Shown here piece after piece: positions 5,744 through 13,528 of a stretch of 33,157 nucleotides of DNA (positions are counted from its first letter, which is position 1; every line of letters begins with the position of its first letter). The notes beneath the pieces are model-generated. The model was not told the DNA's origin. It made no database searches and saw only the letters and a list, made by a program, of their open reading frames with translations. The translations under genes and the position numbers were made by a program. This stretch comes from an uncultured Clostridia bacterium. Its GTDB lineage: Bacteria; Bacillota; Clostridia; Oscillospirales; Oscillospiraceae. The stretch is from the NCBI GenBank assembly GCA_946542465.1, contig CAMNKQ010000005.1, positions 1-33,157 on the forward strand, read 5' to 3'.

Positions 5744-6341
5744 GGGCAGAAAGCCGTGCCGGCGGGCCTGCAAATACCGCGGGGAGATCTGCCGCGGCGG
5801 TGGCTGCGATTACCTGCTCATGACGGGAAAGAGCCGCCTGAAGGCGGTGTATGACCTGCGGGGCGTGGATCGCCTGAGCGCTGAACAACTGCAGAAGGAG
5901 CCGCTGCTCCGGCCGGAAAACTGCCCGCTGTATGAAAAGCGCCAGCGCGGCCAGGCAAAGAAGAAACAGCGGCCGATCGCCCTGCCGGGCAGCCGGATCA
6001 GAATGCCGAAGCAGCCAAAGAAAGCCCACAACAAAGGCGTCTACAGCTTCAACACTGTGACTGCGCTGCTGCTTTATCAGCAGGGGCTCAATGATCAGCA
6101 GATCGCCAAGGCCTTGGGGACGCAGCGCTCCAATATCTTCTGGTGGCGCAAGGTGGGCGGCCTGAAAGCCAACTGCGAGCAACACAAGCAGACTTTCAGC
6201 GAGGAAGAGGCCAGCCGCCTGTACAAGGCCGGCCTGAGCGACAGTAAGATCGGCCAGGCTTTGGGCGTCACATCGCAAAGCATCTATAAATGGAGAAGGC
6301 GCCGGGGTCTGCCGACCAAGCAAGGAGGAAAAAACATATGA
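5736..6341 (+). CDS. Cys-rich, double helix-turn-helix phage protein
   Basis: This 201-residue protein starts at ATG 5736 (MSKGRKPCRR), overlapping the previous gene by 8 bases. The N-terminus is a Cys cluster of a type seen in Firmicutes phage proteins (CRRACKYRGEICRGGGCDYLLMTGKSR, with a later NCPLYEK), probably zinc-binding. The C-terminal half has two similar resolvase/homeodomain-like HTH units: LYQQGLNDQQIAKALGTQRS (about 114-133) and LYKAGLSDSKIGQALGVTSQ (about 169-188), each followed by a WW/W-R recognition end. It probably binds DNA as an early regulator. The duplicated HTH resembles small-terminase DNA-binding domains, but the early position argues against that job. Confidence 0.75.
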   Translation: MSKGRKPCRRACKYRGEICRGGGCDYLLMTGKSRLKAVYDLRGVDRLSAEQLQKEPLLRPENCPLYEKRQRGQAKKKQRPIALPGSRIRMPKQPKKAHNKGVYSFNTVTALLLYQQGLNDQQIAKALGTQRSNIFWWRKVGGLKANCEQHKQTFSEEEASRLYKAGLSDSKIGQALGVTSQSIYKWRRRRGLPTKQGGKNI

Positions 6342-6886
6342 AGCTGAAAAACGTGGGCGCCCTCTGCAAGAAGGCGAAAAGCATTATCCTCTTTGAGGAA
6401 GAGGATGGCCGCCAGTGGGCCGGAGAAGGCGGCGCGCTGTTCATCCTGCCGGAAAACCTGGGCCGCATGACGCCGGCGGCGCTCTGCACAATCTTTGATA
6501 TCCCCGTGGACAAGGCCGCGGAGATCTACACCGAGACCGGCGGCTTCCCGGGCGGCTATGACAGCGCGGACGATACCGACGAGGACGAGCTGGTCTTCGA
6601 TACATACCGCCGTGTGATGCTCGACGGGCGGGATATGGTACCGCTCCGGGAGCCGGGCGGCAAAGTCTACTTCATCCAGACGAAATACCTGAAGGCCGTG
6701 GACGACAGCGAGAACCTGCGCATGACGCTGCGCTATTCGGACGATGGCAAGCCCTATATTGCCGTCAAGGATGGAATGTTCCTCACTGCGATCATCATGC
6801 CGGTCAGGTTCCTGCCGGGATCCGCGGACTGGTTTGGCCAGATCTACAACGGCGCTGTAAAGGCCAGAATGGAGATCGCGCAATGA
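6338..6886 (+). CDS. Conserved phage protein, unknown function
   Basis: This 182-residue protein starts at ATG 6338 after AAGGAGG, overlapping the previous stop by 4 bases. It begins MKLKNVGALCKKAKSIILFEE, a pattern I associate with a conserved early protein of Clostridia phages, and contains GGALFILPENLGRMTPAALCTIFDI. No catalytic motif or membrane segment is visible. It overlaps the next gene by ATGA, which fits coordinated early expression. Confidence 0.75.
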   Translation: MKLKNVGALCKKAKSIILFEEEDGRQWAGEGGALFILPENLGRMTPAALCTIFDIPVDKAAEIYTETGGFPGGYDSADDTDEDELVFDTYRRVMLDGRDMVPLREPGGKVYFIQTKYLKAVDDSENLRMTLRYSDDGKPYIAVKDGMFLTAIIMPVRFLPGSADWFGQIYNGAVKARMEIAQ

Positions 6887-7086
6887 GCGGGAGCGGGTGC
6901 TGCGATGGCTGCGCCGTGCTCGATTATGAGAAGCCGGTGAATCGCTATGATTGCTTCCGGGCTGTATGCTGCGACCCGGAAAAGCCGGCCATGGGCGCCC
7001 GCCGGGTGGTGGATACCGCCGTCACGAGAGAGCCGAAGAACATCACGAGACCGATCTGGTGCAGGGGAAAGCAGGTGGCGAAATGA
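6883..7086 (+). CDS. Small Cys-rich phage protein
   Basis: This 67-residue protein, coupled to the upstream gene through ATGA, has six Cys residues: CCDGC near the N-terminus, then C, CC and a C close to the end (RPIWCRG). Metal binding is likely. The PKNITRPIWC ending resembles small conserved proteins of Firmicutes phages. Function unknown. Confidence 0.7.
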   Translation: MSGSGCCDGCAVLDYEKPVNRYDCFRAVCCDPEKPAMGARRVVDTAVTREPKNITRPIWCRGKQVAK

Positions 7087-7211
7087 AGAAGATCCGGGAA
7101 ATGATGGAGGACGCGCTCTTTTTCGCCGCCGCCATCCTGCTGGTGCTTGGCATGTGCGCCCTGTACTGGACGTGCCGCCTTGCCGGGATCGACCTGAGCG
7201 ATGATTTCTGA
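7083..7211 (+). CDS. 42-residue single-pass membrane protein
   Basis: The start is ATG 7083, overlapping the previous stop by ATGA. The sequence is a charged N-terminus (MKKIREMMED), one hydrophobic helix (about 11-32, ALFFAAAILLVLGMCALYWT) and a short acidic tail. The layout suggests an inner-membrane miniprotein with the N-terminus inside. It is too short for a family call. Confidence 0.6.
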   Translation: MKKIREMMEDALFFAAAILLVLGMCALYWTCRLAGIDLSDDF

Positions 7212-7213
7212 AC

Positions 7214-7247
7214 AAAAAAAGGCCGCCCCGTTTGCGCCGGGACGGCC
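7214..7247 (-). terminator. Terminator-like hairpin oriented on the minus strand
   Basis: GGCCGCCCCG (7221-7230) pairs with CCGGGACGGCC (7237-7247), with one mismatch. On the minus strand it is followed by seven Ts (7220-7214). No minus-strand gene is known here. In the plus direction there is no T-run, so the early operon should read through. Confidence 0.5.
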
Positions 7248-7325
7248 GAGGAATTGCAGACGTCAAATCACAAATCCTGTGAGTGCATTATACCTCACAG
7301 GGCCGGAATTTACAAGGAGGAAACT

Positions 7326-7706
7326 GTGAGCGTATTTTTAGAGCAGGCTCTTAAGAAGCTGGCCGAGAACGACAAGGCCGGCCGCTTCGACAACAAAGCC
7401 GCGGCCATGAAAAAGGAAGTGCGGAAGGCACTGGAGGAGTTCTGCCGGCAGGATGAGGAGTTCGCACAGGCAGTGGTTCAGGGCGGAAACTTCGTGGAGT
7501 GCATGCAGGCCGTGGCCAAAGGCGTCGGCAGCAGCATCAGCGATCTGGAGGCCTACCGCCGGGCGGTGCAGTTTTATTTTCCCGGTGCGGAGATCCGCTG
7601 GACAATGACGGTGGATCTGATCGGCGCCGCTGCCGATCCTGTGGCTCCTGCCGCCGATACGGATACCAAGGCCGGGATCATCCTGGACTTCACGCAGTTT
7701 CTGTGA
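7326..7706 (+). CDS. PcfK-like protein
   Basis: This 126-residue protein starts at GTG 7326, 5 nt after AAGGAGG. A longer frame from 7254 exists but lacks a ribosome site. It is mostly helical: FLEQALKKLAENDKAGRFDNK ... ALEEFCRQDEEFAQAVVQGGNFVECM. It ends with a beta-like segment (GIILDFTQFL). Size, sequence style and position directly before a PcfJ-like gene match PcfK of the Enterococcus pCF10 plasmid and its phage relatives. The pair's molecular role is not established. Confidence 0.75.
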   Translation: MSVFLEQALKKLAENDKAGRFDNKAAAMKKEVRKALEEFCRQDEEFAQAVVQGGNFVECMQAVAKGVGSSISDLEAYRRAVQFYFPGAEIRWTMTVDLIGAAADPVAPAADTDTKAGIILDFTQFL

Positions 7707-7716
7707 GGTGAGCGGG

Positions 7717-9429
7717 ATGGCAGTTACCGGATATAAAACCATGGACAAGAAGTCAGAGGACACCAATCAGATCTTCAAGGGCTTCCCGGACATCAATGCA
7801 GATGCCTGTACCCGGGAGACCAACAAGCTCTTCACTCCATATCTCTTTTTCCACTGGGTGCGCGGCCACAAGGAGATTGAGCTCTGGAGCAGCTGTTGTA
7901 ATCATCACGGCTCTATGCCGAATCCGCCTCGAACGGTTACGACAAAGGAAAAGATGATCCTATACGGCACGCATAACAGCGAGGCGATATGCCCATGGTG
8001 CGGCCAAACCGTCACGCTGAAAGAGTCGGGAAGGCTGGGAAAGAGGAAGAATCTCCTTGAGCACCACCCGGTGGTGATCCTGAAGGCCAGCAGAGGCAAG
8101 CTGTATGCCCGAGCCTATTGGGCAAGGAAAGACTATCAGGGAGAGCTGAACGCAATGCCGACGTTCTTTCTTGTAGGTGCCTATTGTTTTCAGAAGGGCA
8201 GCGCAGATCAAATCACACCGAACTGGTGGCGAGACGGCTACCACAAACAACACCTGGAAGGCAATTATGATCCAAACCATAGAGTAATCACTGAACCGTT
8301 CACCGAAGACTCATGCTGCGGGTACCGCTTTCCCTATACTGTCCTCGGGCTTGAAGAGATCGCAAAGAGCGATTTCAGATATTGCCAGTATGAGGCATTT
8401 GAAAAAAAGACTCCGGACGCGTTGAGGTGGGATCTGATAAAGTATCTGGCCGCGGCATCCATTTATCCGGCTCAGATCGAGATGCTGATGAAGTCCGGAT
8501 TTGATGAGATGGTGGTGGATCTGGTTTGCCGTCGGCGCAAGAACAGCAAAGTCATAAACTGGAGCGAGACGGACTACCTGAAAGCATTCGGACTCAATAA
8601 GCAGGAGATGCGTGAGTGGAGAGAGTCCGGATGCAGTTACGAATTGATCGGAGAATACAAAATGCTCCGAAATCGGAAGCTGACTACCAGCTTCCGGGAT
8701 CTGCATGAATTCAAAGAAGCCTTCGGATATCACACTGAAAAAGTCCTGCAGAGCTGCCGAAAATGGAAGGTGAAGCCCATAAAGCTGGGGCGGTACCTAA
8801 GCAAGTTCTGCGGCGGATGCCCGGCAGGTAGTCGTGACATCCTCGCCGCTTGGGAGCATTGGAAGGACTATGTGGACATGGCGAAAACTCTGGGCTGGGA
8901 TCTGAAGGAAGAGACGGTCCTGCTGCCGGTGGATTTGTACAGTCGGCACGACGAAGCCGCCCAGGAGCTGGCCCTGCGTAACGCCAGGGAGCAGGCTGCC
9001 AACCTGAAACAGGAGCGGGAGCTGGGACTCATTACCGTCCGAGCCAGGGTAGAGAAATACAACTTTGAAATGGGGGACTATTTTATTCGCGTAGCCGAGT
9101 GCGCCAGTGAAATCAGCCTGGAGGGGAAAACGCTGGAGCACTGTGTGGGCGGATATGCCGAGCGGCACATGGCCGGGAAAACCACGATCCTTTTCCTACG
9201 CAGGAAAGCGGCTCCCGACGCTTCCCTTTATACGATCGAGATGGATGGGAACATCCTTCGCCAAATCCATGGCTGGCGTAATGAAAGGAACGGCGCGCCA
9301 GATCCGAGAAAGACCATGGCGTGGATGCTCGATCCATGGCTGGACTGGCTAAAAAAGGGATCTCCAAGAAACAAAGACGGCAGTCCGAAGATGCCTAAGA
9401 AGAAAGAAAAGGAGAGCACTGCTGCATGA
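7717..9429 (+). CDS. PcfJ-like protein
   Basis: This 570-residue protein starts at ATG 7717, 6 nt after GAGGTG. GTG 7708 is possible but lies inside the ribosome site. An N-terminal zinc motif (CPWCGQ, Cys92/Cys95) lies in a beta-rich region. The middle is helical. The C-terminal PcfJ domain (about 445-555) contains EGKTLEHCVGGYAERHMAGKT (His475-Cys476-Val-Gly-Gly-Tyr), ILFLRRKAAP, and YTIEMDGNILRQIHGWRN. Gene order pcfK-pcfJ is kept. The family occurs in conjugative plasmids and Firmicutes phages. Its biochemical function is unknown; the replication/early position is the only hint. Confidence 0.85.
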   Translation: MAVTGYKTMDKKSEDTNQIFKGFPDINADACTRETNKLFTPYLFFHWVRGHKEIELWSSCCNHHGSMPNPPRTVTTKEKMILYGTHNSEAICPWCGQTVTLKESGRLGKRKNLLEHHPVVILKASRGKLYARAYWARKDYQGELNAMPTFFLVGAYCFQKGSADQITPNWWRDGYHKQHLEGNYDPNHRVITEPFTEDSCCGYRFPYTVLGLEEIAKSDFRYCQYEAFEKKTPDALRWDLIKYLAAASIYPAQIEMLMKSGFDEMVVDLVCRRRKNSKVINWSETDYLKAFGLNKQEMREWRESGCSYELIGEYKMLRNRKLTTSFRDLHEFKEAFGYHTEKVLQSCRKWKVKPIKLGRYLSKFCGGCPAGSRDILAAWEHWKDYVDMAKTLGWDLKEETVLLPVDLYSRHDEAAQELALRNAREQAANLKQERELGLITVRARVEKYNFEMGDYFIRVAECASEISLEGKTLEHCVGGYAERHMAGKTTILFLRRKAAPDASLYTIEMDGNILRQIHGWRNERNGAPDPRKTMAWMLDPWLDWLKKGSPRNKDGSPKMPKKKEKESTAA

Positions 9430-10526
9430 ATGAGCTGATGACAACGAACACAAAAGAACTGAGCCCAGAGCAGCTGGGCGGGGAGATCCGGCTGCTGACA
9501 CAGCAGGCGAGGCGCATGGCGCTGAGCTATGGTATCCAGATCGGGTACCGCCTGCACATCGCGCATGAGAAGGTCGGGCCGCACGGATGGGCGGAATGGC
9601 TGAAGAAGGAAACGGATTTCTCCGCGGCCTCGGCCTCCCGATTCGAGTCTCTCTATGAGGGCTACGGCGAGGATCAGGGGAACCTCTTCGGTGTGGGTAA
9701 TAAATTTCCAACGTTGGAAAATCTCAGTATTTCCAACGCTTTGAAGCTCCTTGCCGTGCCTGAGGAGGAGCGGGAGGAGTTCGCCACGGAGGTCGGCGCC
9801 GAGTTGCTTTCGGCGCGGGAGCTTGAGAAGGCGATCGCCGAGAAAAAGGCCGCCGAGGAGCGGGCGGAAACCCTTGAGCGGGAGCGGGATTCGGCAAGGA
9901 AAGAGCTCCAGACGGCAACCACGCGGCTGGAGGACACACAAAAGGCGCTTGTTCACTCTATGGAAACCGAAGGTGAGCTGACACGCAAGCTCTCCCAGGC
10001 CAAAAAAGACGTGCTGAAAGCCGATGAAATGGCCGAGAAGAATGAAAGAGAGTTGAAAGCCCGCATCCATGAGCTTGAGACACGCCCACAGCCCGTCGCC
10101 GTCGAGCGGGACGAGAAGGCCATCGAGGAGGCCGTGCAGGCCGCCAGAGCGAAGGCGGAGGCGGAAGCCGCCGAGAAGATCGGCGCCCTGAAGAAGAAGC
10201 TGGAGAAGGCAGAGAATGCCCGGGACAAGCTCAAGGACGCCGCAGACAAGGCCGAGGCCGGCGCTGCAGAGAAGATCGCGGCGGCGGAGAAGGAAACGGA
10301 GAAGGCACGCCAGGAGCTGGAGGCGGCGAAAAAGGAATTGAAGGCCTCAAACGGCAAGGTTGCCGCCTTCGGCGTCTATTTCAAAAGTGTGCAGGAGAAT
10401 GTAAACAGCATGATGGAGAAAGTGCGGGAGATCGGGGAGGAAGACCCGGAGACCGCCAGGAAGCTGTGCGGCGCTGCCCGCGTGATTCTCAACAAGGCCA
10501 TAGAAAGACTTGGAACGGAGGTATAA
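9426..10526 (+). CDS. DUF3102 protein with long coiled coil
   Basis: This 366-residue protein is coupled to the upstream gene by ATGA. The N-terminal region (about 12-115) matches DUF3102 phage proteins: GEIRLLTQQARRMALSYGIQIG, HIAHEKVGPHGWAEWL, SASRFESLYEGYG. From about 118 to 325 it is an almost unbroken Ala/Glu/Lys coiled coil, and the end (KVREIGEEDPETARKLCGAA) is a small helical cap. The opening resembles ParB/KorB-type phage accessory proteins; function unknown. Confidence 0.82.
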   Translation: MNELMTTNTKELSPEQLGGEIRLLTQQARRMALSYGIQIGYRLHIAHEKVGPHGWAEWLKKETDFSAASASRFESLYEGYGEDQGNLFGVGNKFPTLENLSISNALKLLAVPEEEREEFATEVGAELLSARELEKAIAEKKAAEERAETLERERDSARKELQTATTRLEDTQKALVHSMETEGELTRKLSQAKKDVLKADEMAEKNERELKARIHELETRPQPVAVERDEKAIEEAVQAARAKAEAEAAEKIGALKKKLEKAENARDKLKDAADKAEAGAAEKIAAAEKETEKARQELEAAKKELKASNGKVAAFGVYFKSVQENVNSMMEKVREIGEEDPETARKLCGAARVILNKAIERLGTEV

Positions 10527-10528
10527 CT

Positions 10529-11068
10529 ATGTTTTTCGATATCATCATGATCCCGTTTGACTCCTTCTGGCATAAAAAGTATATGGCCATGGAGCGGGAG
10601 CACAAGCGCAGCGAGAGCAATCTCCGCTATTCGGAGAGCATCCGGGAGGACCAGGAGGCCAATCTGTCAGAGCTTTCCAAAAAGGAATTTATGCAGGCGA
10701 AGGCGATCCGCGCCTTCGGGGACGAGCGGGAAAAGAACCGCGAGCTGGTGGAGACGTTGCAGCGGCAGCTCGGCGAATACCAGCAGCGCTATCTGAAATC
10801 CGAGCGGGAGAACAGGAGCCTCTCCGCAAAGCTGGAGGACGCCAGGCGAAATCTGGCGCAGGAGTATGACAACCGCGACCGTCTTGTGGAGGATATCGGG
10901 GAACTGACTTCCGAGCTGCGGGAGTATAAGGATCTCTGCCGGCGGCTCCGTGAAGATCTCGACGCGAGGGACGAGATGCTCGAAAGCCGCACGGCCGAGC
11001 TGGATGAATTGCGGGCGCAGTACGAAGCCATGATCCGGGAAGACGGAAGAGAGGCCATGGCGGGATGA
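10529..11068 (+). CDS. Coiled-coil phage protein
   Basis: This 179-residue protein starts at ATG 10529 after GGAGG. The first 20 residues are hydrophobic (MFFDIIMIPFDSFWHKKYMA), and the rest is one long Glu/Arg/Leu coiled coil to about 175. A second coiled-coil gene directly after the DUF3102 protein suggests the two may pair, which is inference. No family recognised. Confidence 0.7.
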   Translation: MFFDIIMIPFDSFWHKKYMAMEREHKRSESNLRYSESIREDQEANLSELSKKEFMQAKAIRAFGDEREKNRELVETLQRQLGEYQQRYLKSERENRSLSAKLEDARRNLAQEYDNRDRLVEDIGELTSELREYKDLCRRLREDLDARDEMLESRTAELDELRAQYEAMIREDGREAMAG

Positions 11069-11235
11069 ACACGATCCTGACGCTCTGCGCGAACTGCGCG
11101 GAGATCTACCGGGACGCGCCGGGCATGCGGGTGAAGCAAGTCATCGCCGCGACCACGGAGAAAAAGAAATACTGCGAGCATTGCCGGCGGAGAGGAAGCT
11201 TCAGCCGGTACCATGTCCAGAGCGGGAGGAAATGA
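11065..11235 (+). CDS. Zinc-ribbon miniprotein
   Basis: This 56-residue protein, overlapping the previous stop by 4 bases, has two CxxC pairs (Cys8/Cys11 and Cys37/Cys40) framing a beta hairpin, which is a zinc-ribbon layout. It ends with a basic RRRGSFSRYHVQSGRK. It probably binds nucleic acid or a host protein; unknown. Confidence 0.7.
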   Translation: MNTILTLCANCAEIYRDAPGMRVKQVIAATTEKKKYCEHCRRRGSFSRYHVQSGRK

Positions 11236-11237
11236 GC

Positions 11238-11444
11238 ATGTTTAACACCATCTGTCCGGAGTGCAACTCGAAGCTGGAGAAGCTGTACATAAGCACCCCC
11301 GTCGAGGGCTCGGAGAGGTGGGGCGTGTGCAAGCTCTGTTTTCAGCCGCGGATCCTGATGCAGTACGAGCAGACGCCGCGAAGGACTCAGTATAAAACGG
11401 CCCGCCCCGGCGGCGGTGAGCGGGCCAAGGCGGGGAGGAAGTAA
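11238..11444 (+). CDS. Second zinc-ribbon miniprotein
   Basis: This 68-residue protein is best started at ATG 11238, 8 nt from GGGAGG; ATG 11232 would be too close. It has CPEC near the start and CKLC at about 31-34, then a basic, Gly/Arg-rich tail (PRRTQYKTARPGGGERAK). It follows another zinc-ribbon gene, so this may be a small cluster of adaptor proteins. Function unknown. Confidence 0.68.
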   Translation: MFNTICPECNSKLEKLYISTPVEGSERWGVCKLCFQPRILMQYEQTPRRTQYKTARPGGGERAKAGRK

Positions 11445-11447
11445 ATA

Positions 11448-11879
11448 GTGCCGATTAAGAACTACACGACCAAAGTGCCTGCAGTCCAGACGGTAGGGGA
11501 GATTCAGGGACTTCTTGCCGCGCACGGTGCGCGTAAGGTCATGATGGACTATTCCGACAAGGGGAAGGTGGAGGCTGTCACCTTCGGTCTCATGCTCAAC
11601 GGCAACATGGCCGGATTCAAAATTGACGCCAGGCCCGAGGGTGTGATGGCGGTCATGAAGAAGGACGGCGTCCGCTGCGACGCCATCCAGGCTGAGCGGA
11701 TCGCATGGCGAAACGTGAAGGACTGGATCGCCGCCCAGCTCGCGCTTGTGGAGACCGAGCAGGCAACTATGGAGCAGGTTTTCCTGCCGTATCTGCTCGA
11801 CAGCGGAGAGAAGACGCTGTATGAGAAGGTCCTGGAGTCCGGTTTCATGCCGGCGCTTATGGAGGGACCAACAGCATGA
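11448..11879 (+). CDS. Conserved phage protein, unknown function
   Basis: This 143-residue protein starts at GTG 11448, 3 bases after the previous stop. It opens PIKNYTTKVPAVQTVGEIQGLLAAHGARKV and continues VTFGLMLNGNMAGFKIDARPEGV, then ERIAWRNVKDWIAAQLALVETEQ. This pattern is common in Firmicutes temperate phages, but its function is not known to me. No active-site motif is obvious. It overlaps the ASCH gene by ATGA. Confidence 0.78.
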   Translation: MPIKNYTTKVPAVQTVGEIQGLLAAHGARKVMMDYSDKGKVEAVTFGLMLNGNMAGFKIDARPEGVMAVMKKDGVRCDAIQAERIAWRNVKDWIAAQLALVETEQATMEQVFLPYLLDSGEKTLYEKVLESGFMPALMEGPTA

Positions 11880-12397
11880 GCAAAGCTGTACTTATCAGCA
11901 TTCGGCCCAAGTGGTGCGAGCTGATTGCGAGCGGGAAGAAAACCATTGAAGTCCGGAAGACACGGCCCATGTTGGGAACTCCGTTCAAGTGCTACATCTA
12001 CTGTACGAAAGGCGAGCCTCTGATCTATTGCAGACCTTCGCAGCAAATTGGAAACGGAAAGGTCATCGGCGAGTTCGTGTGCGATCGGATCTTCCCGATC
12101 GCGGTCGAGCAGAACAGCCCATTCAGCGAAGAGCGGGGCGGCGGATACAGCGAGTCATATAGCGCAGAGGGCTTTCATGATTGCCTGTCCGACGAAGAAT
12201 TTGACAGCTACCTTGATGGGGAGAGCGGGTTCGGCTTGCACATTTCCAAGCTGAAGATCTATTTCCAACCGAAAGGGCTGAAAGAGATTCAGTATTACAA
12301 CACAAGCGTCGTTTTTGAGAATGGCTATCCGATACCAACGCATGAGATCAGGCGCCCGCCGCAGAGCTGGTGCTATGTGAGGGAGGTGAGTAGCTGA
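11876..12397 (+). CDS. ASCH-domain protein
   Basis: This 173-residue protein starts at ATG 11876 (coupled by ATGA). The N-terminus AVLISIRPKWCELIASGKKTIEVRKTRP is the ASCH signature, a PUA-like fold: SI(R/K)P, then the G-K-K-T-IEVRK helix-strand. CYIYCTKGEP and GKVIGEFVCDRIFPI continue the barrel. ASCH proteins bind RNA or act on modified nucleosides. Here a role in RNA binding or nucleoside metabolism during infection is possible, but no substrate can be read from sequence. Confidence 0.85.
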   Translation: MSKAVLISIRPKWCELIASGKKTIEVRKTRPMLGTPFKCYIYCTKGEPLIYCRPSQQIGNGKVIGEFVCDRIFPIAVEQNSPFSEERGGGYSESYSAEGFHDCLSDEEFDSYLDGESGFGLHISKLKIYFQPKGLKEIQYYNTSVVFENGYPIPTHEIRRPPQSWCYVREVSS

Positions 12398-12738
12398 TGA
12401 GCTTGTATATTCCAACTATAAAGATGCCAATGACATGCAGCAAATGCAGAGATTCAGGCCTCAAGTTTGCAATAGACGCACTTGGGCTCAAGTGCCCAGA
12501 AAGAAAAGAACTATGGGGGCCGACAGAAGCAGAGCGGAAAGGCATACGCCGTGCGGATTGCCCTCTTATAGAGGTCCCGCCGCATGGAAGGCTGGGCGCT
12601 CTGGACGCGCTGAAAGCGCGTGCGACTAATCGCCTGTACGCATCCAATCATGGGAGCATGGCCGAGGCATACTATGCGGCACTTATTGATCTGATCGACG
12701 AAGAACCCACCGTTATCCCAGCAGACACGGGCGGCTGA
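12397..12738 (+). CDS. Conserved Cys-containing phage protein
   Basis: This 113-residue protein starts at ATG 12397, overlapping the previous stop. It has a metal-site-like N-terminus (MTCSKCRDSG ... LKCPERK ... DCPLIEVPPHGRL). The CPLxEVPPHGRL segment is common in small Firmicutes phage proteins. The C-terminus is helical and acidic. Function unknown. It closes the early gene run before the tRNA. Confidence 0.75.
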   Translation: MSLYIPTIKMPMTCSKCRDSGLKFAIDALGLKCPERKELWGPTEAERKGIRRADCPLIEVPPHGRLGALDALKARATNRLYASNHGSMAEAYYAALIDLIDEEPTVIPADTGG

Positions 12739-12753
12739 TGCCGCCTACTATAT

Positions 12754-12793
12754 GCAGGCCGCGTGCTTCACCGGGTCACGCCCGGCGGCCTGC
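12754..12793 (+). other. Long G+C hairpin after the early operon
   Basis: GCAGGCCGC (12754-12762) pairs with GCGGCCTGC (12785-12793), with an inner CGGG/CCCG (12772-12775, 12781-12784). Only CTCCTTT follows, so as a terminator it is weak. It may end the early transcript or mark an RNA-processing point before the tRNA. From 12794 to 12891 I see nothing else definite. Confidence 0.5.
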
Positions 12794-12891
12794 CTCCTTT
12801 GTACATAAGATCACATACCGGTAAGGGTCTCGCCTGCGTCGGACAGCGTCGCCAGGTACTGCGGTGCAATTCCGCTGAGCCGGGTTAATAT

Positions 12892-12968
12892 GGGCCGTTA
12901 GCTCAGTAGGTCAGAGCAGCTGACTCATAATCAGCAGGTCCAGGGTTCAAGCCCCTGACGGCTCACCA
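12892..12968 (+). tRNA. tRNA with anticodon CAT (Met, or Ile2 after lysidine modification)
   Basis: The 77-nt cloverleaf is complete, with CCA encoded. The acceptor is GGGCCGT paired with ACGGCTC (one G-T). The D stem is GCTC/GAGC. The anticodon arm is GCTGA-CTCATAA-TCAGC with CAT in the loop. The T arm is CAGGG-TTCAAGC-CCCTG, and the discriminator is A. CAT reads AUG, or AUA if the C is modified to lysidine. The CTCATAA loop is seen in both tRNA types, so identity is undecided. It may supplement host translation late in infection. Confidence 0.93.
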
Positions 12969-13007
12969 TAGAGGCCGCCTATGCGGCGGTCTCCTTGATC
13001 CTGATAA

Positions 13008-13032
13008 CTGCATGAATCGCTGATTCGTGCAG
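13008..13032 (+). other. Hairpin between tRNA and the next gene
   Basis: CTGCATGAATC (13008-13018) pairs over 11 bp, with one G-T, with GATTCGTGCAG (13022-13032) around a 3-base loop. A smaller hairpin (about 12971-12993) sits directly after the tRNA. There is no T-run. They may protect or process the tRNA 3' side. Confidence 0.45.
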
Positions 13033-13091
13033 CTATGAAGACCAAGGGAAGCGATAGACCATTATTCTTGAATCCATGGAGGCGAAAAGCC

Positions 13092-13256
13092 ATGACCAGA
13101 AAACGGCTTAAAAAGCTCCTGATGAGCAAAGGGCTCAAGAGGAATCTTGCGGAATGGATTTCCAGAGCACACAAGATCCCAAGCAACGCGGCATATTGGG
13201 AAAGCATAAAGCCTATGTTTTCGGAAAAATACTGGAAAGGATGGGAAACGGCATGA
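13092..13256 (+). CDS. Small basic phage protein, paralogue 1
   Basis: This 54-residue protein starts at ATG 13092, about 9 nt after GGAGG. An in-frame ATG at 13035 lacks a ribosome site. It begins MTRKRLKKLLMSKGLKRNLAEWIS, closely matching the N-terminus of the next gene. This MTRK-x-KLLMS start is common in small Firmicutes phage proteins of unknown function. The ATGA overlap with its paralogue indicates a tandem duplication. Confidence 0.68.
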   Translation: MTRKRLKKLLMSKGLKRNLAEWISRAHKIPSNAAYWESIKPMFSEKYWKGWETA

Positions 13257-13528
13257 CCAGAAAACGCTTCATCAAACTATGCATGTCGAAAGGTTATAGC
13301 CGAAATAGTGCGGAAGCGCTTGCCGCTGATGCTTTAGCAGACGGAATGAGCTATGAGCAGGCCATGGAAACAGTCCTGCGGGTGGCAAACATCGACTGGG
13401 CGGAAGTAGGAGCGGCCATAAGCAGAACCATAGAAGCGATTGCTGAAGCTGTCAGAAAAGTGGCCATTGCTGCCGGACAAGCCATTGAAACGATTGGCCG
13501 CAACATTCGGGAGGCGGTTGAGCCGTGA
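13253..13528 (+). CDS. Small phage protein, paralogue 2
   Basis: This 91-residue protein, starting at ATG 13253, shares MTRKRFIKLCMSKGYSRNSAE with the preceding 54-residue protein. It then has a long Ala/Ile-rich amphipathic helix (AISRTIEAIAEAVRKVAIAAGQAIETIGRNIRE). The helix could interact with membrane or form a bundle; not established. It overlaps the Rep-like gene by GTGA. Confidence 0.68.
   Translation: MTRKRFIKLCMSKGYSRNSAEALAADALADGMSYEQAMETVLRVANIDWAEVGAAISRTIEAIAEAVRKVAIAAGQAIETIGRNIREAVEP

Noticed and set aside
12800-12885. Possible second, degenerate tRNA upstream of tRNA-CAT
   Set aside because: A 4-bp GCGG/CCGC hairpin and a partial acceptor pairing can be drawn, but no proper D, anticodon or T loop.
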